Source: Bradyrhizobium sp. ORS 278 (lineage in GTDB: Bacteria; Pseudomonadota; Alphaproteobacteria; Rhizobiales; Xanthobacteraceae). Taken from it: a stretch of DNA of 64,000 bases. Position numbers and translations under genes: made by a program. The notes under the pieces are model-generated. The model searched no databases. It saw only the letters and a program-made list of their open reading frames with translations, and was not told where the DNA came from. This document shows, piece by piece, positions 7,785-16,647 of the stretch. Every line of letters begins with the position of its first letter. Within the stretch, counting starts at the first letter, position 1. The stretch spans positions 2,914,001-2,978,000 of the forward strand of contig NC_009445.1 in the NCBI RefSeq assembly GCF_000026145.1. Direction: 5' to 3'.

Positions 7785-9908
7785 TCACTTCACGACGAAT
7801 TCGATGCGGCGGTTCTGCGCGCGGCCTTCCGCGCTGTCGTTGGAAGCGACCGGCCGGTTCTGGCCGTACCCTTCCGAGGACATCCGCGACGTATCGATGC
7901 CGGCCTCGCTGATGTAGCTGACGACCGCGGCCGCCCGCCGCTTCGAGAGATCGATGTTGTCGGCTTCGTTGCCGACATTGTCGGTGTGGCCTTCGATCGT
8001 GATCTCGGCCTCCTTGCAGCGCTGCGCCACATCGACGATGTGGTCGAGCAGTGCCAGCGACTCGCGGCTGAGCTCGGCGCTGCCGGTCGCGAAGCGGATG
8101 CGGCCCTTGGCGAGCAGGCCCTCGAATGCCGGCTGGCATTCGGCGACGGCAAGCGGCGGGCTTTCAGGCTTGAGCCCGATCGTGACGCCGGCGAGCTTGA
8201 TGTCGCCACCGCCTGCGTCGGCGAGCTCCTTGCGGACCTGTTCGGCGGACTTCTCGTAGATCGCCTGACCCTCGATGGTAATCGCGGCATCCTTGGCCGA
8301 CAACGTTCCCGACCACAGCCGCGCCAGCGCCGGGAATGTCGCCTTGAGCGATGTGACGAAATCCTTCGGCGCGCCGGCGCCGGTCTTCAGGCCGTCCTCC
8401 ACCGTTTCGGTGACGAAGGTCGCCGTGGCGGCGTCGACGAGATCGCGGCGCGCGGCGTCATCCGGCACGTAACCGCTCAGCCTGACGCGGCCGTCCTGCT
8501 TCTGCAGACCGAACGCATAGGGCGAGATCGGACCGTCACGGACGTCGACGGCGGCGAGCGTGAACGGCGCGGGCAGGGCAGAGGCCAGCGCCTCGCGCAC
8601 GGCGGCGCCGGTGACATTGGCAAGGCCGACGCCGGTGATCGACACCTTGGTGTCGTTGATCTCGGCGCGGCCCTGGGCGAGCCTGGACAGCTCCGTCAGA
8701 AGGCTCGCGCTCACCTTGGTCAGATCACCCTCCGGGGCGCCGCGCGCGATGCCGATCTCGCTCTTGATCGGCTTGCCGTCGAACGGCCCGCTGGCGGAGC
8801 CCAGCATCGCCTCGCGGACGGGCGTGGCGGGCGCGAGGCCGGAGAGGCTGAGCGCGGTGCCGTTGAACTCCGCCGACCAGCGGTAGGGCTTGATCTCGGG
8901 CGGCAGGATCTCCGCCTTGGCCAAGGTCAGGCCGGAAGGCAGCTTGCCCAGGCCGGCGATGGCGTCGTCATAAGCGGCGCTGGAGGGCGCCTCGCCGGTG
9001 ATCGTGTAGCTGGCGTCGGAGATGACGACGCGGCCCGTGGTCAGCCGCGCCAGCTCCGCCAACGCATACGTCGTATAGGCGTTGAAATCGCCCGCCGGCG
9101 CGCCACGCGCGATCTGCATCTGCTGCGTCACCGGCGATCCGGACCATGCCTGGCTCGCGGCCGCCTGCAGCGCGCGCCTGATGTCGTCATTGGGAATGAC
9201 GCCGGAGATCACCACCGACTTGGCGTCGCGGACCGCGGTCCAGATGAACGGCTTGGCTTCCGGCGGCAGGATCGCCACCTTGTCGGGCACGGCGCCGCCG
9301 GGCAACTGCCGCGTCGCAGCCACCGCTGCCTCGTAGATGTCCGACGATGTCGCGGCGCCGGCAAGCGAATAGGCCTTGTCCGCGAGCGCGAAGGTGCCGC
9401 CATTGAGCTTCGCCGCCTGCGCCACGCCGTGGCCGGCGATGGCGGCGAAATTCGCAGGCGCGCCCAGGGCATAGCCGAGCCGATCGACGACCTCGCCGCC
9501 GGCTACGGCGCCGCGGGCGGCGCTGACGACCGCCTGACGAACCGCGGGTGTCGGCACGCCGCCCTCGAGCACGAGCTGGCTGCCGTTGCGTGCGGCGCGG
9601 AAAGTATAGGGCGAGGGTGTCGGCAGCTTGTCGTAGGTGCCGTCGACGAGCCGGACGCCGTCCACCGTCGCCGCATCATCCAGCCGATCCGATTGATCGG
9701 CGCTGAACTCCGGACCTTCGATGCGGACGTCGCGGCCGGCGACCGAGACCTTGAGCGCTCCGGCGGTATCAGGTGCGGTCGCCGCGACCGCCGCCTGCGC
9801 ACGCGGGGCGATCTCCTCCTCGACACCCGCCGTCTTGAAGATGATGGCCGCCAGCCAGAGCACGGCCACGGCGATCAGTCCCGTCCACCATTTTGATGGT
9901 TGATGCAT
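7785..9908 (-). CDS. OmpA-family protein with long repeated N-terminal region
   Basis: A 707-residue protein. A single hydrophobic segment at about 8-27 (WTGLIAVAVLWLAAIIF) anchors it in the inner membrane or serves as an uncleaved signal. A long region (about 50-580) consists of successive divergent repeats of a BON-like type, with recurring patterns such as (V)TITGEAPSSAAYDDAIAG and LSLSGLAPATPVREAML. The C-terminal 110 residues are a typical OmpA peptidoglycan-binding domain, seen as IRFATGSAELSRESLALLDH, ITIEGHTDNVGNEADNIDLS and RRIEFVVK at the end. Architecturally this resembles the BON-OmpA proteins, such as mycobacterial ArfA. It should bind the cell wall. The downstream partner gene starts 12 bases beyond its stop, so the two probably form an envelope complex. 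The start is the ATG at 9908. Confidence 0.88.
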   Translation of the reverse strand: MHQPSKWWTGLIAVAVLWLAAIIFKTAGVEEEIAPRAQAAVAATAPDTAGALKVSVAGRDVRIEGPEFSADQSDRLDDAATVDGVRLVDGTYDKLPTPSPYTFRAARNGSQLVLEGGVPTPAVRQAVVSAARGAVAGGEVVDRLGYALGAPANFAAIAGHGVAQAAKLNGGTFALADKAYSLAGAATSSDIYEAAVAATRQLPGGAVPDKVAILPPEAKPFIWTAVRDAKSVVISGVIPNDDIRRALQAAASQAWSGSPVTQQMQIARGAPAGDFNAYTTYALAELARLTTGRVVISDASYTITGEAPSSAAYDDAIAGLGKLPSGLTLAKAEILPPEIKPYRWSAEFNGTALSLSGLAPATPVREAMLGSASGPFDGKPIKSEIGIARGAPEGDLTKVSASLLTELSRLAQGRAEINDTKVSITGVGLANVTGAAVREALASALPAPFTLAAVDVRDGPISPYAFGLQKQDGRVRLSGYVPDDAARRDLVDAATATFVTETVEDGLKTGAGAPKDFVTSLKATFPALARLWSGTLSAKDAAITIEGQAIYEKSAEQVRKELADAGGGDIKLAGVTIGLKPESPPLAVAECQPAFEGLLAKGRIRFATGSAELSRESLALLDHIVDVAQRCKEAEITIEGHTDNVGNEADNIDLSKRRAAAVVSYISEAGIDTSRMSSEGYGQNRPVASNDSAEGRAQNRRIEFVVK

Positions 9909-10178
9909 GTGAGAGCCCCCGTTTCCCCACCTGCGCCCGGTTCAGCCGGATCGTACCGTTGTCGTGAACCACGCGTCGAGCGTATCAGAATCGCTTCCGG
10001 AGACCAGCCGTCTGCGCGTTGTGCCGTTGGCTATGCACAAGCGGAAATGGCGTCTTTGTCGGCAGCCCGCGCCTCACGTTGCAATCCGTCGACGGTCGAT
10101 CGAGCGAGGTTGCGATCAAAGTGTGACCGTTCGACGACAACGGACCGACATCCCCTCGTGGCCGAGACGGCGATCGCG

Positions 10179-11771
10179 TCATTCCTCGAGTGCCCGCCGC
10201 AGGCGGCGGATGATGACACCGCGCGCGCGGTCGTCGGCCGCCTGCTCGATACGCGCGTGAATGTCGAGCAGCAGGCCCGACATGTCGTTGTGCCAGTCGA
10301 GCCGGGTGACCGCCTCGGGCGCCAGCCGCCGCCGGCGCGCGACATCGAGCGGCGTCGGCATCGCGCTTGTGAGTTCGTAGATGTCGTCGAGCAGCGGGGA
10401 GAAGACGTTGGCCGCAGGCACGATCCGCCCGGCGACGCGCGCCGACGGCGCGGCAATCGCCGCCTCCTCGCCATGCGACAGAAACAGCCCGCGCGCGATC
10501 GGCCGGCGGGCCGCGATCCAGCGCGCGATCTCGGTGCCGTCGGCGTGGCCGGAGTAGTCGTCGATCATGCGGATGCGCGCGCCGACCTTGATCTCCTCGC
10601 CCTGGATGCGCACCGCCTTGACGCCGTCCTGCAGGAAGCGGCCGAGCGTGCCGTTGGCCTGATAGCCGACCAGCAGCACGGTGGCGCGGTGATTCCATAG
10701 CCAGCGCTTGAGGTGATGACGGATGCGCCCGGCATCACACATGCCGCTGGCGGCGATGACGATGTGGAAGCCGGTCAGCTTGGCGATCGCCTTGCTCTCG
10801 TCCACGGTCTCGGTGAAGCGCAGATGCGGCGACGACAGCAGACGGCCGACGTCGCTGCCGCCATCGAGACTGCCCGCATGCGCACGAAACACCTCGGTGG
10901 CATGGATCGCGAGCGGCGAGTCCAGGAAGATCGGTGCGGCCGGAATGCCGCCGCGCTCCATCAGCCCGACGAGATCGACGATCAGCTCCTGCGTCCGCTC
11001 CACCGCAAACGCCGGGATCAGGAGCGCGCCGCGGGCGGCCGCGGCGTCGCGCACCTCGACGGCGAGACGTTCGCGGCGCAGCTCCGGCGTGGTCGGCTCG
11101 CGGATGCGGTCGCCGTAGGTCGCCTCCGAGATCACGTAGTCGAAGCCGGCCGGCGCTTTGGGATCGGGCTGCAGCAGCTTGGCATCGGGGCCCACATCGC
11201 CCGAGGCGAGCAGCCGCAGCGGCGCGCCGCCCGTGCCTTTTCCGGCGAGCTCGATCTCGATCGAGGCGGAGCCCAGAAGATGTCCGGCGTTCCAGTAGCG
11301 CGCACGGACGCCGGCAATGACGTCGGTCCAGGTCTCATAGGCGATCGGCTGGAAGTATTGCAACGCGGCGATCGCGTCGGCCTGCGTGTAGATCGGACTG
11401 ACCTCGCCGCGGCCACGCGCGATGTTGCGGCGGTTCAGCGCCAGCACCTCCTGCTCCTGGATGTTGCCGGCGTCGGGCAGCATCCACGAGCACAGATCGA
11501 TGGTGCCGCGCGTGGCGAAGATCCTGCCGTCGAAGCCCAGCCGCACCAGCTTCGGCAAGAGCCCGCTGTGGTCGATATGCGCATGCGTCAGCAGCACGGC
11601 GTCGATCTCTGCGGGGCGGAACGGGAAGTCCCCGTAGTTGAGCTCCTTGAGCGTCTTCTGCCCCTGGAACAGACCGCAATCGATCAGGACCTGACCCTGG
11701 TCGGTCCGCAGCAGATAACAGGAGCCGGTCACGGTGTGCGCGGCGCCGCAGAAGCGAAGAGTCACACTCAT
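10179..11771 (-). CDS. Beta-CASP metallo-beta-lactamase RNA-processing exonuclease family protein
   Basis: A 530-residue MBL-fold protein with a beta-CASP insert, of the YSH1/CPSF73-like group found in bacteria and archaea. The N-terminus has the fold start VTGSCYLLRTDQGQVLIDCG and the metal-binding motif THAHIDHSGLLP (about residues 61-72). Downstream acidic and histidine ligands are present in LLASGDVGPD. The beta-CASP part includes LIPAFAVERTQELI and ASGMCDAGRIRHHLKRW, and the final His motif is YSGHADGTEI. Such proteins are zinc-dependent RNA endo- or exonucleases. It follows the phosphorylase gene at a 42-base spacing on the same strand, so the pair is likely one operon. That would link RNA turnover to nucleotide salvage, which is inference. 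All key histidines appear intact. Confidence 0.88.
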   Translation of the reverse strand: MSVTLRFCGAAHTVTGSCYLLRTDQGQVLIDCGLFQGQKTLKELNYGDFPFRPAEIDAVLLTHAHIDHSGLLPKLVRLGFDGRIFATRGTIDLCSWMLPDAGNIQEQEVLALNRRNIARGRGEVSPIYTQADAIAALQYFQPIAYETWTDVIAGVRARYWNAGHLLGSASIEIELAGKGTGGAPLRLLASGDVGPDAKLLQPDPKAPAGFDYVISEATYGDRIREPTTPELRRERLAVEVRDAAAARGALLIPAFAVERTQELIVDLVGLMERGGIPAAPIFLDSPLAIHATEVFRAHAGSLDGGSDVGRLLSSPHLRFTETVDESKAIAKLTGFHIVIAASGMCDAGRIRHHLKRWLWNHRATVLLVGYQANGTLGRFLQDGVKAVRIQGEEIKVGARIRMIDDYSGHADGTEIARWIAARRPIARGLFLSHGEEAAIAAPSARVAGRIVPAANVFSPLLDDIYELTSAMPTPLDVARRRRLAPEAVTRLDWHNDMSGLLLDIHARIEQAADDRARGVIIRRLRRALEE

Positions 11772-11813
11772 GCGGCAGTCTCCCGAGATGACGTGAGGCG
11801 CGACGCTGCCTCG

Positions 11814-13343
11814 TTAGTGAGGGCCGTTCGGGCCATCGAGGACATAGCCATTGTTGGCGCTCGCGGCCGCTGCCGCCAGATCATGCTCGGACGGATCGCA
11901 GGTGAACACGCGGTACAGCGGCTCGCCCTGGTCGACACGGTCGCCGATCTTCTTGTACAGCCGGATGCCCGCGCCCTTATTGACCGGCGCGCCGGCGGTG
12001 CGTGCCAGGCGGTTGAGCCGCAGGCAGTCGATCGCCGAGACGACGCCGTCGCTGGCAGCCCCGACGTCGAAAGCGAGATCGCCGAGCTCGCTGCGGCCCG
12101 CGGACGGCCCCTGTGCGTCGATGATCTTCTGCATCTGCTTCAGCGCCGCGCCGCTGTCGAGCAACTCGCGCGCGCGTGAATAGCCGGCGCCCCCGCGCAG
12201 TTTCGGATCATATTCGAGCAGATGCGCCGCGAGGCGCAGCGATTTCTCGCGCAGGTCGGCCGGTGCCTGCGGCTCGTTGCCGAGCACCGCCATCACGTCG
12301 CGCGCCTCGAGCACCGGCCCGATGCCGTGGCCGATCGGCTGCCGGCCGTCGGTCGTGATCACCTCGACCTTCAGGCCGAAGCGGTCGCCGACGAATTCGA
12401 ACAGCTTGCGCAGCCGCATGGCCTCCGCACCGCTGGTGAGCTTCGCCGTCGGGCCGACCGGCAGGTCGAGCAGCAGATGCGTCGAGCCGGCGGCGAGCTT
12501 CTTCGACAGGATGGAGGCGACCATCTGCTCTCGGGTGTCCAGGCTGAGCGGGCGCTCGACGGAGATCAGGATGTCATCGGCCGGCGACAGATTGACGTGG
12601 CCGCCCCAGATCACGCAGCCGTTGCAGGCCGCGACGATCGACTTCATCTCCTCGGCGCCGACGTTGACGCGGGCCAGCACCTCCATCGTGTCGGCGGTGC
12701 CGGCCGGCGAGGTGATCGCGCGCGAGGACGTCTTCGGGATGGTCAGGCCATGGGCGGCGACGATCGGCACAACCACCATGGAGGTACGGTTGCCGGGGAT
12801 GCCGCCGATGCAATGCTTGTCGACGACGACGGGCTCGGGCCATGTCAGTTGGGTGCCCGCATTGGCCATCGCGTGGGTCAGCGCCAGCAACTCGCCGGAC
12901 GTCATGAAGCTGGCCGAGCCGATCAGGAATGCGGCGATTTCCATGTCCGAGTAGCGGTAGTGAGCGAGGTCCTCGATCACAGCCGCGATGGCCTCGTCGC
13001 TGAGAGTTTCGCCTCGGATCTTGGCGCGCACCGCCTCCAGGCTCTCGGGCGGGGTGGCCGGCGATACCGTCGCCAGCATGCCGGCCGGCTCGGCGAAGCG
13101 CCGCAACGCGGGCTCGGACAACCCGATCTCGTCAGGCCCCACCAGGGCGTCGTCGTCGGTGATCAGCAGGGTGGCGAGCAGGGTGCGCGAATTGCAGCGC
13201 AGCTCGACCCGGGAAAAGCCGCTGAAGACCTCGGGCCGCAAGGCCCGCGAGCGTCGCGAGATCACGACCACATTCTCCCGCCCGGTATCGAGCGCGACGC
13301 TGCGGATCTTCAGCTGGGGGCGGGCGGTATCTGCTGGGCTCAT
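11814..13343 (-). CDS. Putative thymidine phosphorylase, type 2 / AMP phosphorylase-like
   Basis: A 509-residue protein of the DeoA superfamily in its long archaeal-like form: an extra N-terminal domain of about 90 residues ([20 protein letters not shown] onwards) followed by the phosphorylase core. The core shows the conserved [19 protein letters not shown] and [19 protein letters not shown], which contact phosphate and the nucleoside. The C-terminal barrel has [20 protein letters not shown]. This form includes archaeal AMP phosphorylases that release base and ribose 1,5-bisphosphate from NMPs, so the substrate may be AMP rather than thymidine. I chose the ATG at 13343 ([10 protein letters not shown]) because the 54-residue upstream extension overlaps the regulatory box and is not family-like. 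It is the first gene of a two-gene operon with the beta-CASP protein. Confidence 0.85.
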   Translation of the reverse strand: MSPADTARPQLKIRSVALDTGRENVVVISRRSRALRPEVFSGFSRVELRCNSRTLLATLLITDDDALVGPDEIGLSEPALRRFAEPAGMLATVSPATPPESLEAVRAKIRGETLSDEAIAAVIEDLAHYRYSDMEIAAFLIGSASFMTSGELLALTHAMANAGTQLTWPEPVVVDKHCIGGIPGNRTSMVVVPIVAAHGLTIPKTSSRAITSPAGTADTMEVLARVNVGAEEMKSIVAACNGCVIWGGHVNLSPADDILISVERPLSLDTREQMVASILSKKLAAGSTHLLLDLPVGPTAKLTSGAEAMRLRKLFEFVGDRFGLKVEVITTDGRQPIGHGIGPVLEARDVMAVLGNEPQAPADLREKSLRLAAHLLEYDPKLRGGAGYSRARELLDSGAALKQMQKIIDAQGPSAGRSELGDLAFDVGAASDGVVSAIDCLRLNRLARTAGAPVNKGAGIRLYKKIGDRVDQGEPLYRVFTCDPSEHDLAAAAASANNGYVLDGPNGPH

Positions 13344-13725
13344 GATGATCGCACCAAGCTTAAGCCGGCCGACTCCGCGGCGGTTGACCCAGATCATGCC
13401 ATGGCATCTGCCGCACAAGCCCAATTTTTTCTGAATCTGGTGCGAGGGAATTCGCAAGCAGTGCCGGAGCGACGGCTCTTGCGAGGCAAGGCGCGCCTGA
13501 AACAAACCGTAACAAAGTCAGTCGCTTGTGATCTGGCTTGAACATGGCTTGGCAGCGTCGTCGCGCGCGGTCGTTCATCTCCCGCATGAAAATCCCGGCG
13601 TCGTAGCTCCCTGATCGGATTAACCCATTGTTCAAGCCGATGACGCAGGGTTTATCCGGGGCGTCCGTCCCGGCTTGGCGCGCCCTTTCGGCGCATCAGA
13701 TGATCGAGCCCGACCGGAGTGGAAG
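13344..13725. other. Divergent intergenic region between phosphorylase and Flp pilin
   Basis: A 382-base stretch that must contain the promoters for the minus-strand phosphorylase operon and the plus-strand pilin gene. Apart from the FNR/FixK-like box at 13384-13397, no gene, terminator or repeat could be supported. A G-rich spacer GGAGTGGAAG just before 13726 serves as the ribosome binding site of the pilin. Confidence 0.5.
13384..13397 (-). promoter_or_regulatory. Candidate FNR/FixK-type box upstream of the phosphorylase
   Basis: On the minus strand the bases read ATGATCTGGGTCAA, one mismatch from the FNR/FixK palindrome TTGAT-N4-(A/G)TCAA. The centre is about 47 bases upstream of the phosphorylase ATG at 13343. 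With an activator site at about -41.5, transcription would start only a few bases before the ATG. If real, it would place the phosphorylase/beta-CASP operon under oxygen control. No -10 element was identified, so this is a sequence-match proposal. Confidence 0.4.
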
Positions 13726-13890
13726 ATGCGGCAGTTGATTGCGAGCTTTCTCAGACATCAGGCTGGCGCGACCTCGATCGAATACGCGATCATCGCCGGT
13801 GGGCTGAGCATCGTGATCCTGGCGGCCGTCAACGGCCTCGGATCCGGCCTCAGCAGCAAGTTCACCTCCATCAACAGCTCGATCAAGTAA
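13726..13890 (+). CDS. Flp/Fap-type IVb pilin
   Basis: A 54-residue prepilin of the Flp family. After the short basic leader MRQLIASFLRHQAGA come the characteristic Glu and Tyr in TSIEYAIIAGG, followed by a hydrophobic helix (LSIVILAAVNGLGSGL) and a short polar end. Flp pilins are cleaved by the TadV/CpaA peptidase just before this helix and assembled by the Tad machinery into tight-adherence pili. No tad or cpa gene is visible nearby, so this is a lone pilin copy that would rely on machinery elsewhere. The ATG at 13726 is preceded by GGAG; the upstream ATG at 13675 would add a non-family extension. It converges with ku. Confidence 0.9.
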   Translation: MRQLIASFLRHQAGATSIEYAIIAGGLSIVILAAVNGLGSGLSSKFTSINSSIK

Positions 13891-14216
13891 TCGACCTCGA
13901 CGCCGCGCAAACCGTCTCGTTTGCCCGCGGTGATGATCCGTCTGGCGCCTGATGCACATGCTTCCCCCGGTGCATCGCCGGAAGCCGCACCGCTGCGCTC
14001 ACAGTTCCGCGCCGCGCCGTCCGATGGGCATCATGGGGATTGGTCACCTGAACCGAGCGTGAAGGTGAAGCGGCGCTGTGCCCCGCGACAATCTCGCCTG
14101 CTTGGACGTCGTTTGCGACGGCGCTCAGTCCGGCCAGCGCCGACGTTCAACAGGGGGCGCTTCATGCGCGAACAGGCCACGCGATCCTGCGCCGAGCTGA
14201 GCGCTCCTGTCGTCTC
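13891..14216. other. Convergent intergenic region, nothing recognised
   Basis: A 326-base stretch between the ends of the Flp pilin and ku genes. It has an open frame on the plus strand that continues antisense through ku, but no family-like protein, hairpin-T-run terminator or known repeat was seen. Confidence 0.5.
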
Positions 14217-15206
14217 TCAGCCCGCCTTGCGCGAGCGTGCCGCGGTCCGGGCCGGCTTCTCGGCCTTTTTCGGCTCGTCCGCCTTCTTCGGCTCGTCCTT
14301 GCTGAGTGGTTCCTTGGCTTTCTTGCCGCTGATCGGCAGCAGCATCTCGCGCTGGCCTTCGACGCGCTTCTTCGCCTTCTTGGGCTTTGCCTTCGAAGCC
14401 GGCGCCGAGGCCGCGGGCACCTTGTCGCTTTCGCTGGCGAGGCTGCGCTTCAGCGCATCCATCAGATTGATGACGTTGCCGGTCGACTTCGGCGCCGCCC
14501 TGGCGGTGATGGTCACGCCATTACGCTTTTTGTTGATCAGCTCGACCAGCGCGGCCTCGTAGTGATCCTCGAAATTCTCCGGCTGGAAGTCGGCGGATTT
14601 CTTCTCGACGATGTGCTTGGCGAGATCCAGCATGTCGCTGGTGATCTTCACGTCCTGGATGTCGTCGAAATATTCCTGCTCGTTCCGCACCTCGTAGGGG
14701 TAGCGCAGCAGCGTCCCCATCAGGCCCTTGTCGAGCGGCTCGAGCGCGATGATGTGCTCGCGGTTGGTCAGCACGACGCGGCCGATCGCGACCTTGTCCA
14801 TGCTGCGGATGGTCTCGCGGATCACGGCGAAGGCGTCGTGGCCGACCTTGCCGTCGGGAACGAGGTAATAGGGACGGATCAGATAGCGGCTGTCGATATC
14901 CGTGCGCGGCACGAACTCATCGATCTCGATCGTATGGGTCGACTCCAAGGCGATGTCCTCGAGCTCGTCCTTGGTGACCTCGATGTAGGTGTCGGTGTCG
15001 ACCTTGTAGCCCTTGACGATGTCCTCGTTGGCGACTTCCTCGCCGGTCTCGGCGTCGACCCGGCTGTATTTGATGCGGTGGCCGGTCTTGCGGTTGATCT
15101 GGTTGAAGGAAACCTTCTCCGACTCCGAGGTCGCCGGGTACAGCGCGACCGGGCAGGTCACGAGCGACAGCCGCAGAAATCCCTTCCAATTGGCGCGCGG
15201 GGCCAT
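14217..15206 (-). CDS. ku: Non-homologous end-joining protein Ku
   Basis: A 329-residue bacterial Ku homodimer subunit that would bind DNA double-strand ends and recruit LigD. The Ku core occupies about residues 1-255, beginning MAPRANWKGFLRLSLVTCPV and including the family pattern KTGHRIKYSRVDAETGEEV and YLIRPYYLVPDGKVGHDAFA. The C-terminal 75 residues are Lys/Ala-rich with repeated KKADEPKKAE motifs, a typical basic tail that modulates DNA binding and LigD recruitment. No ligD gene lies in this window, so the ligase partner must be elsewhere. Rhizobia often carry several ku genes. The ATG at 15206 is supported by the conserved N-terminus. The pilin gene converges from the left. Confidence 0.95.
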   Translation of the reverse strand: MAPRANWKGFLRLSLVTCPVALYPATSESEKVSFNQINRKTGHRIKYSRVDAETGEEVANEDIVKGYKVDTDTYIEVTKDELEDIALESTHTIEIDEFVPRTDIDSRYLIRPYYLVPDGKVGHDAFAVIRETIRSMDKVAIGRVVLTNREHIIALEPLDKGLMGTLLRYPYEVRNEQEYFDDIQDVKITSDMLDLAKHIVEKKSADFQPENFEDHYEAALVELINKKRNGVTITARAAPKSTGNVINLMDALKRSLASESDKVPAASAPASKAKPKKAKKRVEGQREMLLPISGKKAKEPLSKDEPKKADEPKKAEKPARTAARSRKAG

Positions 15207-15482
15207 TCTTCAACTCCACTCAACTGCAAACTGATCGACGGCAAGACTGACCGGAGTGCTCCCCGGGACCGGCTGCTGCGGACGTAGTTGTCGCGGCGGC
15301 CGCGAGGATAACATCGCAGGCCCCGGATTCAACAAGCCTAGCTGCAGATTCTGAGAGCGGCGTTAACTGGTCGCGGTCGTGCTTCGCGCCGGAACATCAT
15401 CTGGGGCCCGACGTTGCCAGGGATGCAGACGAGAGAACGCGATACCGCGTTCGATGTCGAATACCAGCGAGCTGAGGGCACC

Positions 15483-15635
15483 ATGGCAACAAGACGAGGG
15501 TCGCAGATCGTCGAAACTCCAACCGAAGCGCGGCAGGGTGAACCCGGCCCGTCCGTCCTGGCTATGCTGGCCATTTCCACCGGGCTGGCGCTGCTTGTCC
15601 TGGGCCTCGTGTGGTTCGTGTTCTTCCACACCTGA
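15483..15635 (+). CDS. Small single-helix membrane protein
   Basis: A 50-residue protein beginning MATRRGSQIVETPTEARQGE, a basic and polar cytoplasmic part, followed by one transmembrane helix (about residues 27-48, SVLAMLAISTGLALLVLGLV) and a short tail ending FFHT. The ATG at 15483 has a GAGGG 6 bases upstream. An earlier ATG at 15414 in the same frame would add 23 residues without an evident ribosome binding site. The gene stands alone and is followed by a good hairpin terminator at 15714-15735. The product matches no family I can name. The well-formed start, membrane helix and own terminator argue that it is expressed. Confidence 0.65.
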   Translation: MATRRGSQIVETPTEARQGEPGPSVLAMLAISTGLALLVLGLVWFVFFHT

Positions 15636-15713
15636 TCAGAGCACGGGAGCGCCCGCTGTCGAGGCCGCTGCACGGCCTGTACCGACCGGCGACCGATGCC
15701 CCATGACCGATCC

Positions 15714-15738
15714 AGCCCGGCCCCACGGCCGGGCTTTT
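15714..15738 (+). terminator. Rho-independent terminator
   Basis: AGCCCGGCC (15714-15722) pairs with GGCCGGGCT (15727-15735) around a CCAC loop, followed by a short T-run. It lies about 80 bases after the small membrane protein gene and upstream of feuP, so it separates those transcripts. Confidence 0.8.
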
Positions 15739-15911
15739 CATGATGACCACCCAGAGCTTATATCCGCCCCAATTCTGTCGGCCCTTGCCGGCTGTCCCGA
15801 CCGAGATGACCAAAAAGTAACCCGGTCGGTCGGGTTCCGTTCATGCACGGTTCACGGCCTTCCGGTTCATCTTGAGGGCGGAAATCGTGCAGTTCAGCTT
15901 TGGAGGCAAGC

Positions 15912-16586
15912 GTGCGTCTGCTCGTTGTCGAGGACGATCCGGATCTCAACCGTCAGCTCACCACGGCGCTGAGCGACGCCGGCTACGTCGTGGACCGTGC
16001 GTTCGACGGGGAGGAGGGGCACTATCTGGGCGATAGCGAGCCGTACGACGCGGTCGTGCTCGATATCGGCCTGCCCAAGATGGACGGCATCTCAGTGTTG
16101 GAGGCGTGGCGCCGCAATGGCCGGGCGATGCCGGTCCTGATCCTGACCGCGCGGGACCGCTGGAGCGACAAGGTGCAGGGCTTCGATGCGGGCGCCGACG
16201 ATTACGTCGCCAAGCCGTTCCACCTGGAGGAGGTGCTGGCTCGCATCCGCGCGCTGCTGCGCCGCTCGGCCGGCCACGCTCAGAGCGAACTGACCTGTGG
16301 ACCGGTGACGCTCGACACCCGCACGGGTAAGGTCAGCGTGTCGGGCAACCCCGTCAAGATGACTTCACATGAATACCGCCTGCTGTCCTATCTGATGCAT
16401 CATTCCGGCCGGGTCGTGTCGCGCAGCGAACTGGTCGAGCATCTCTATGACCAGGACTTCGACCGCGACTCGAACACCATCGAGGTGTTCGTCGGCCGCA
16501 TCCGCAAGAAGCTCGACTGCGACGTCATCCAGACCGTGCGCGGCCTCGGCTATCTGCTGACCCCGCCACCGACCGCCAGCGCCTGA
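15912..16586 (+). CDS. feuP: OmpR-family response regulator, FeuP-like
   Basis: A 224-residue two-component response regulator: receiver domain (about 1-115) with acidic pocket ED at 7-8, phosphoacceptor D51 in VVLDIGLPKMDG, and Lys in DDYVAKPFH; then a winged-helix DNA-binding domain (about 125-220) with DFDRDSNTIEVFVGRIRKKL. The sequence is very close to rhizobial FeuP, notably AMPVLILTARDRWSDKV and EHLYDQDFDRDSNTIEV. In Sinorhizobium FeuPQ controls cyclic beta-glucan export and osmoadaptation. The GTG at 15912 is chosen because GGAGG sits 5 bases upstream; the in-frame TTG at 15900 overlaps that site. The histidine kinase follows after 61 bases that hold a strong hairpin. Confidence 0.9.
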   Translation: MRLLVVEDDPDLNRQLTTALSDAGYVVDRAFDGEEGHYLGDSEPYDAVVLDIGLPKMDGISVLEAWRRNGRAMPVLILTARDRWSDKVQGFDAGADDYVAKPFHLEEVLARIRALLRRSAGHAQSELTCGPVTLDTRTGKVSVSGNPVKMTSHEYRLLSYLMHHSGRVVSRSELVEHLYDQDFDRDSNTIEVFVGRIRKKLDCDVIQTVRGLGYLLTPPPTASA

Positions 16587-16592
16587 TCCGTC

Positions 16593-16626
16593 CCGGCGCC
16601 CGCCATTCACGGTGGCCGGGCGCCGG
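16593..16626 (+). other. Strong hairpin between feuP and feuQ
   Basis: CCGGCGCCCG (16593-16602) pairs exactly with CGGGCGCCGG (16617-16626) in the 61-base gap between the two genes. There is no clear T-run behind it. It could reduce read-through into the kinase gene or stabilise the upstream message. Confidence 0.6.
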
Positions 16627-16647
16627 CCGTTTCGCTAATTTGCGGTC

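Noticed and set aside
6204..9896. A plus-strand ORF of 1230 codons
   Set aside because: It is antisense to two well-supported minus-strand genes, is Arg/Gly/Asp-rich with no family-like sequence, and is a typical shadow in high-GC DNA.
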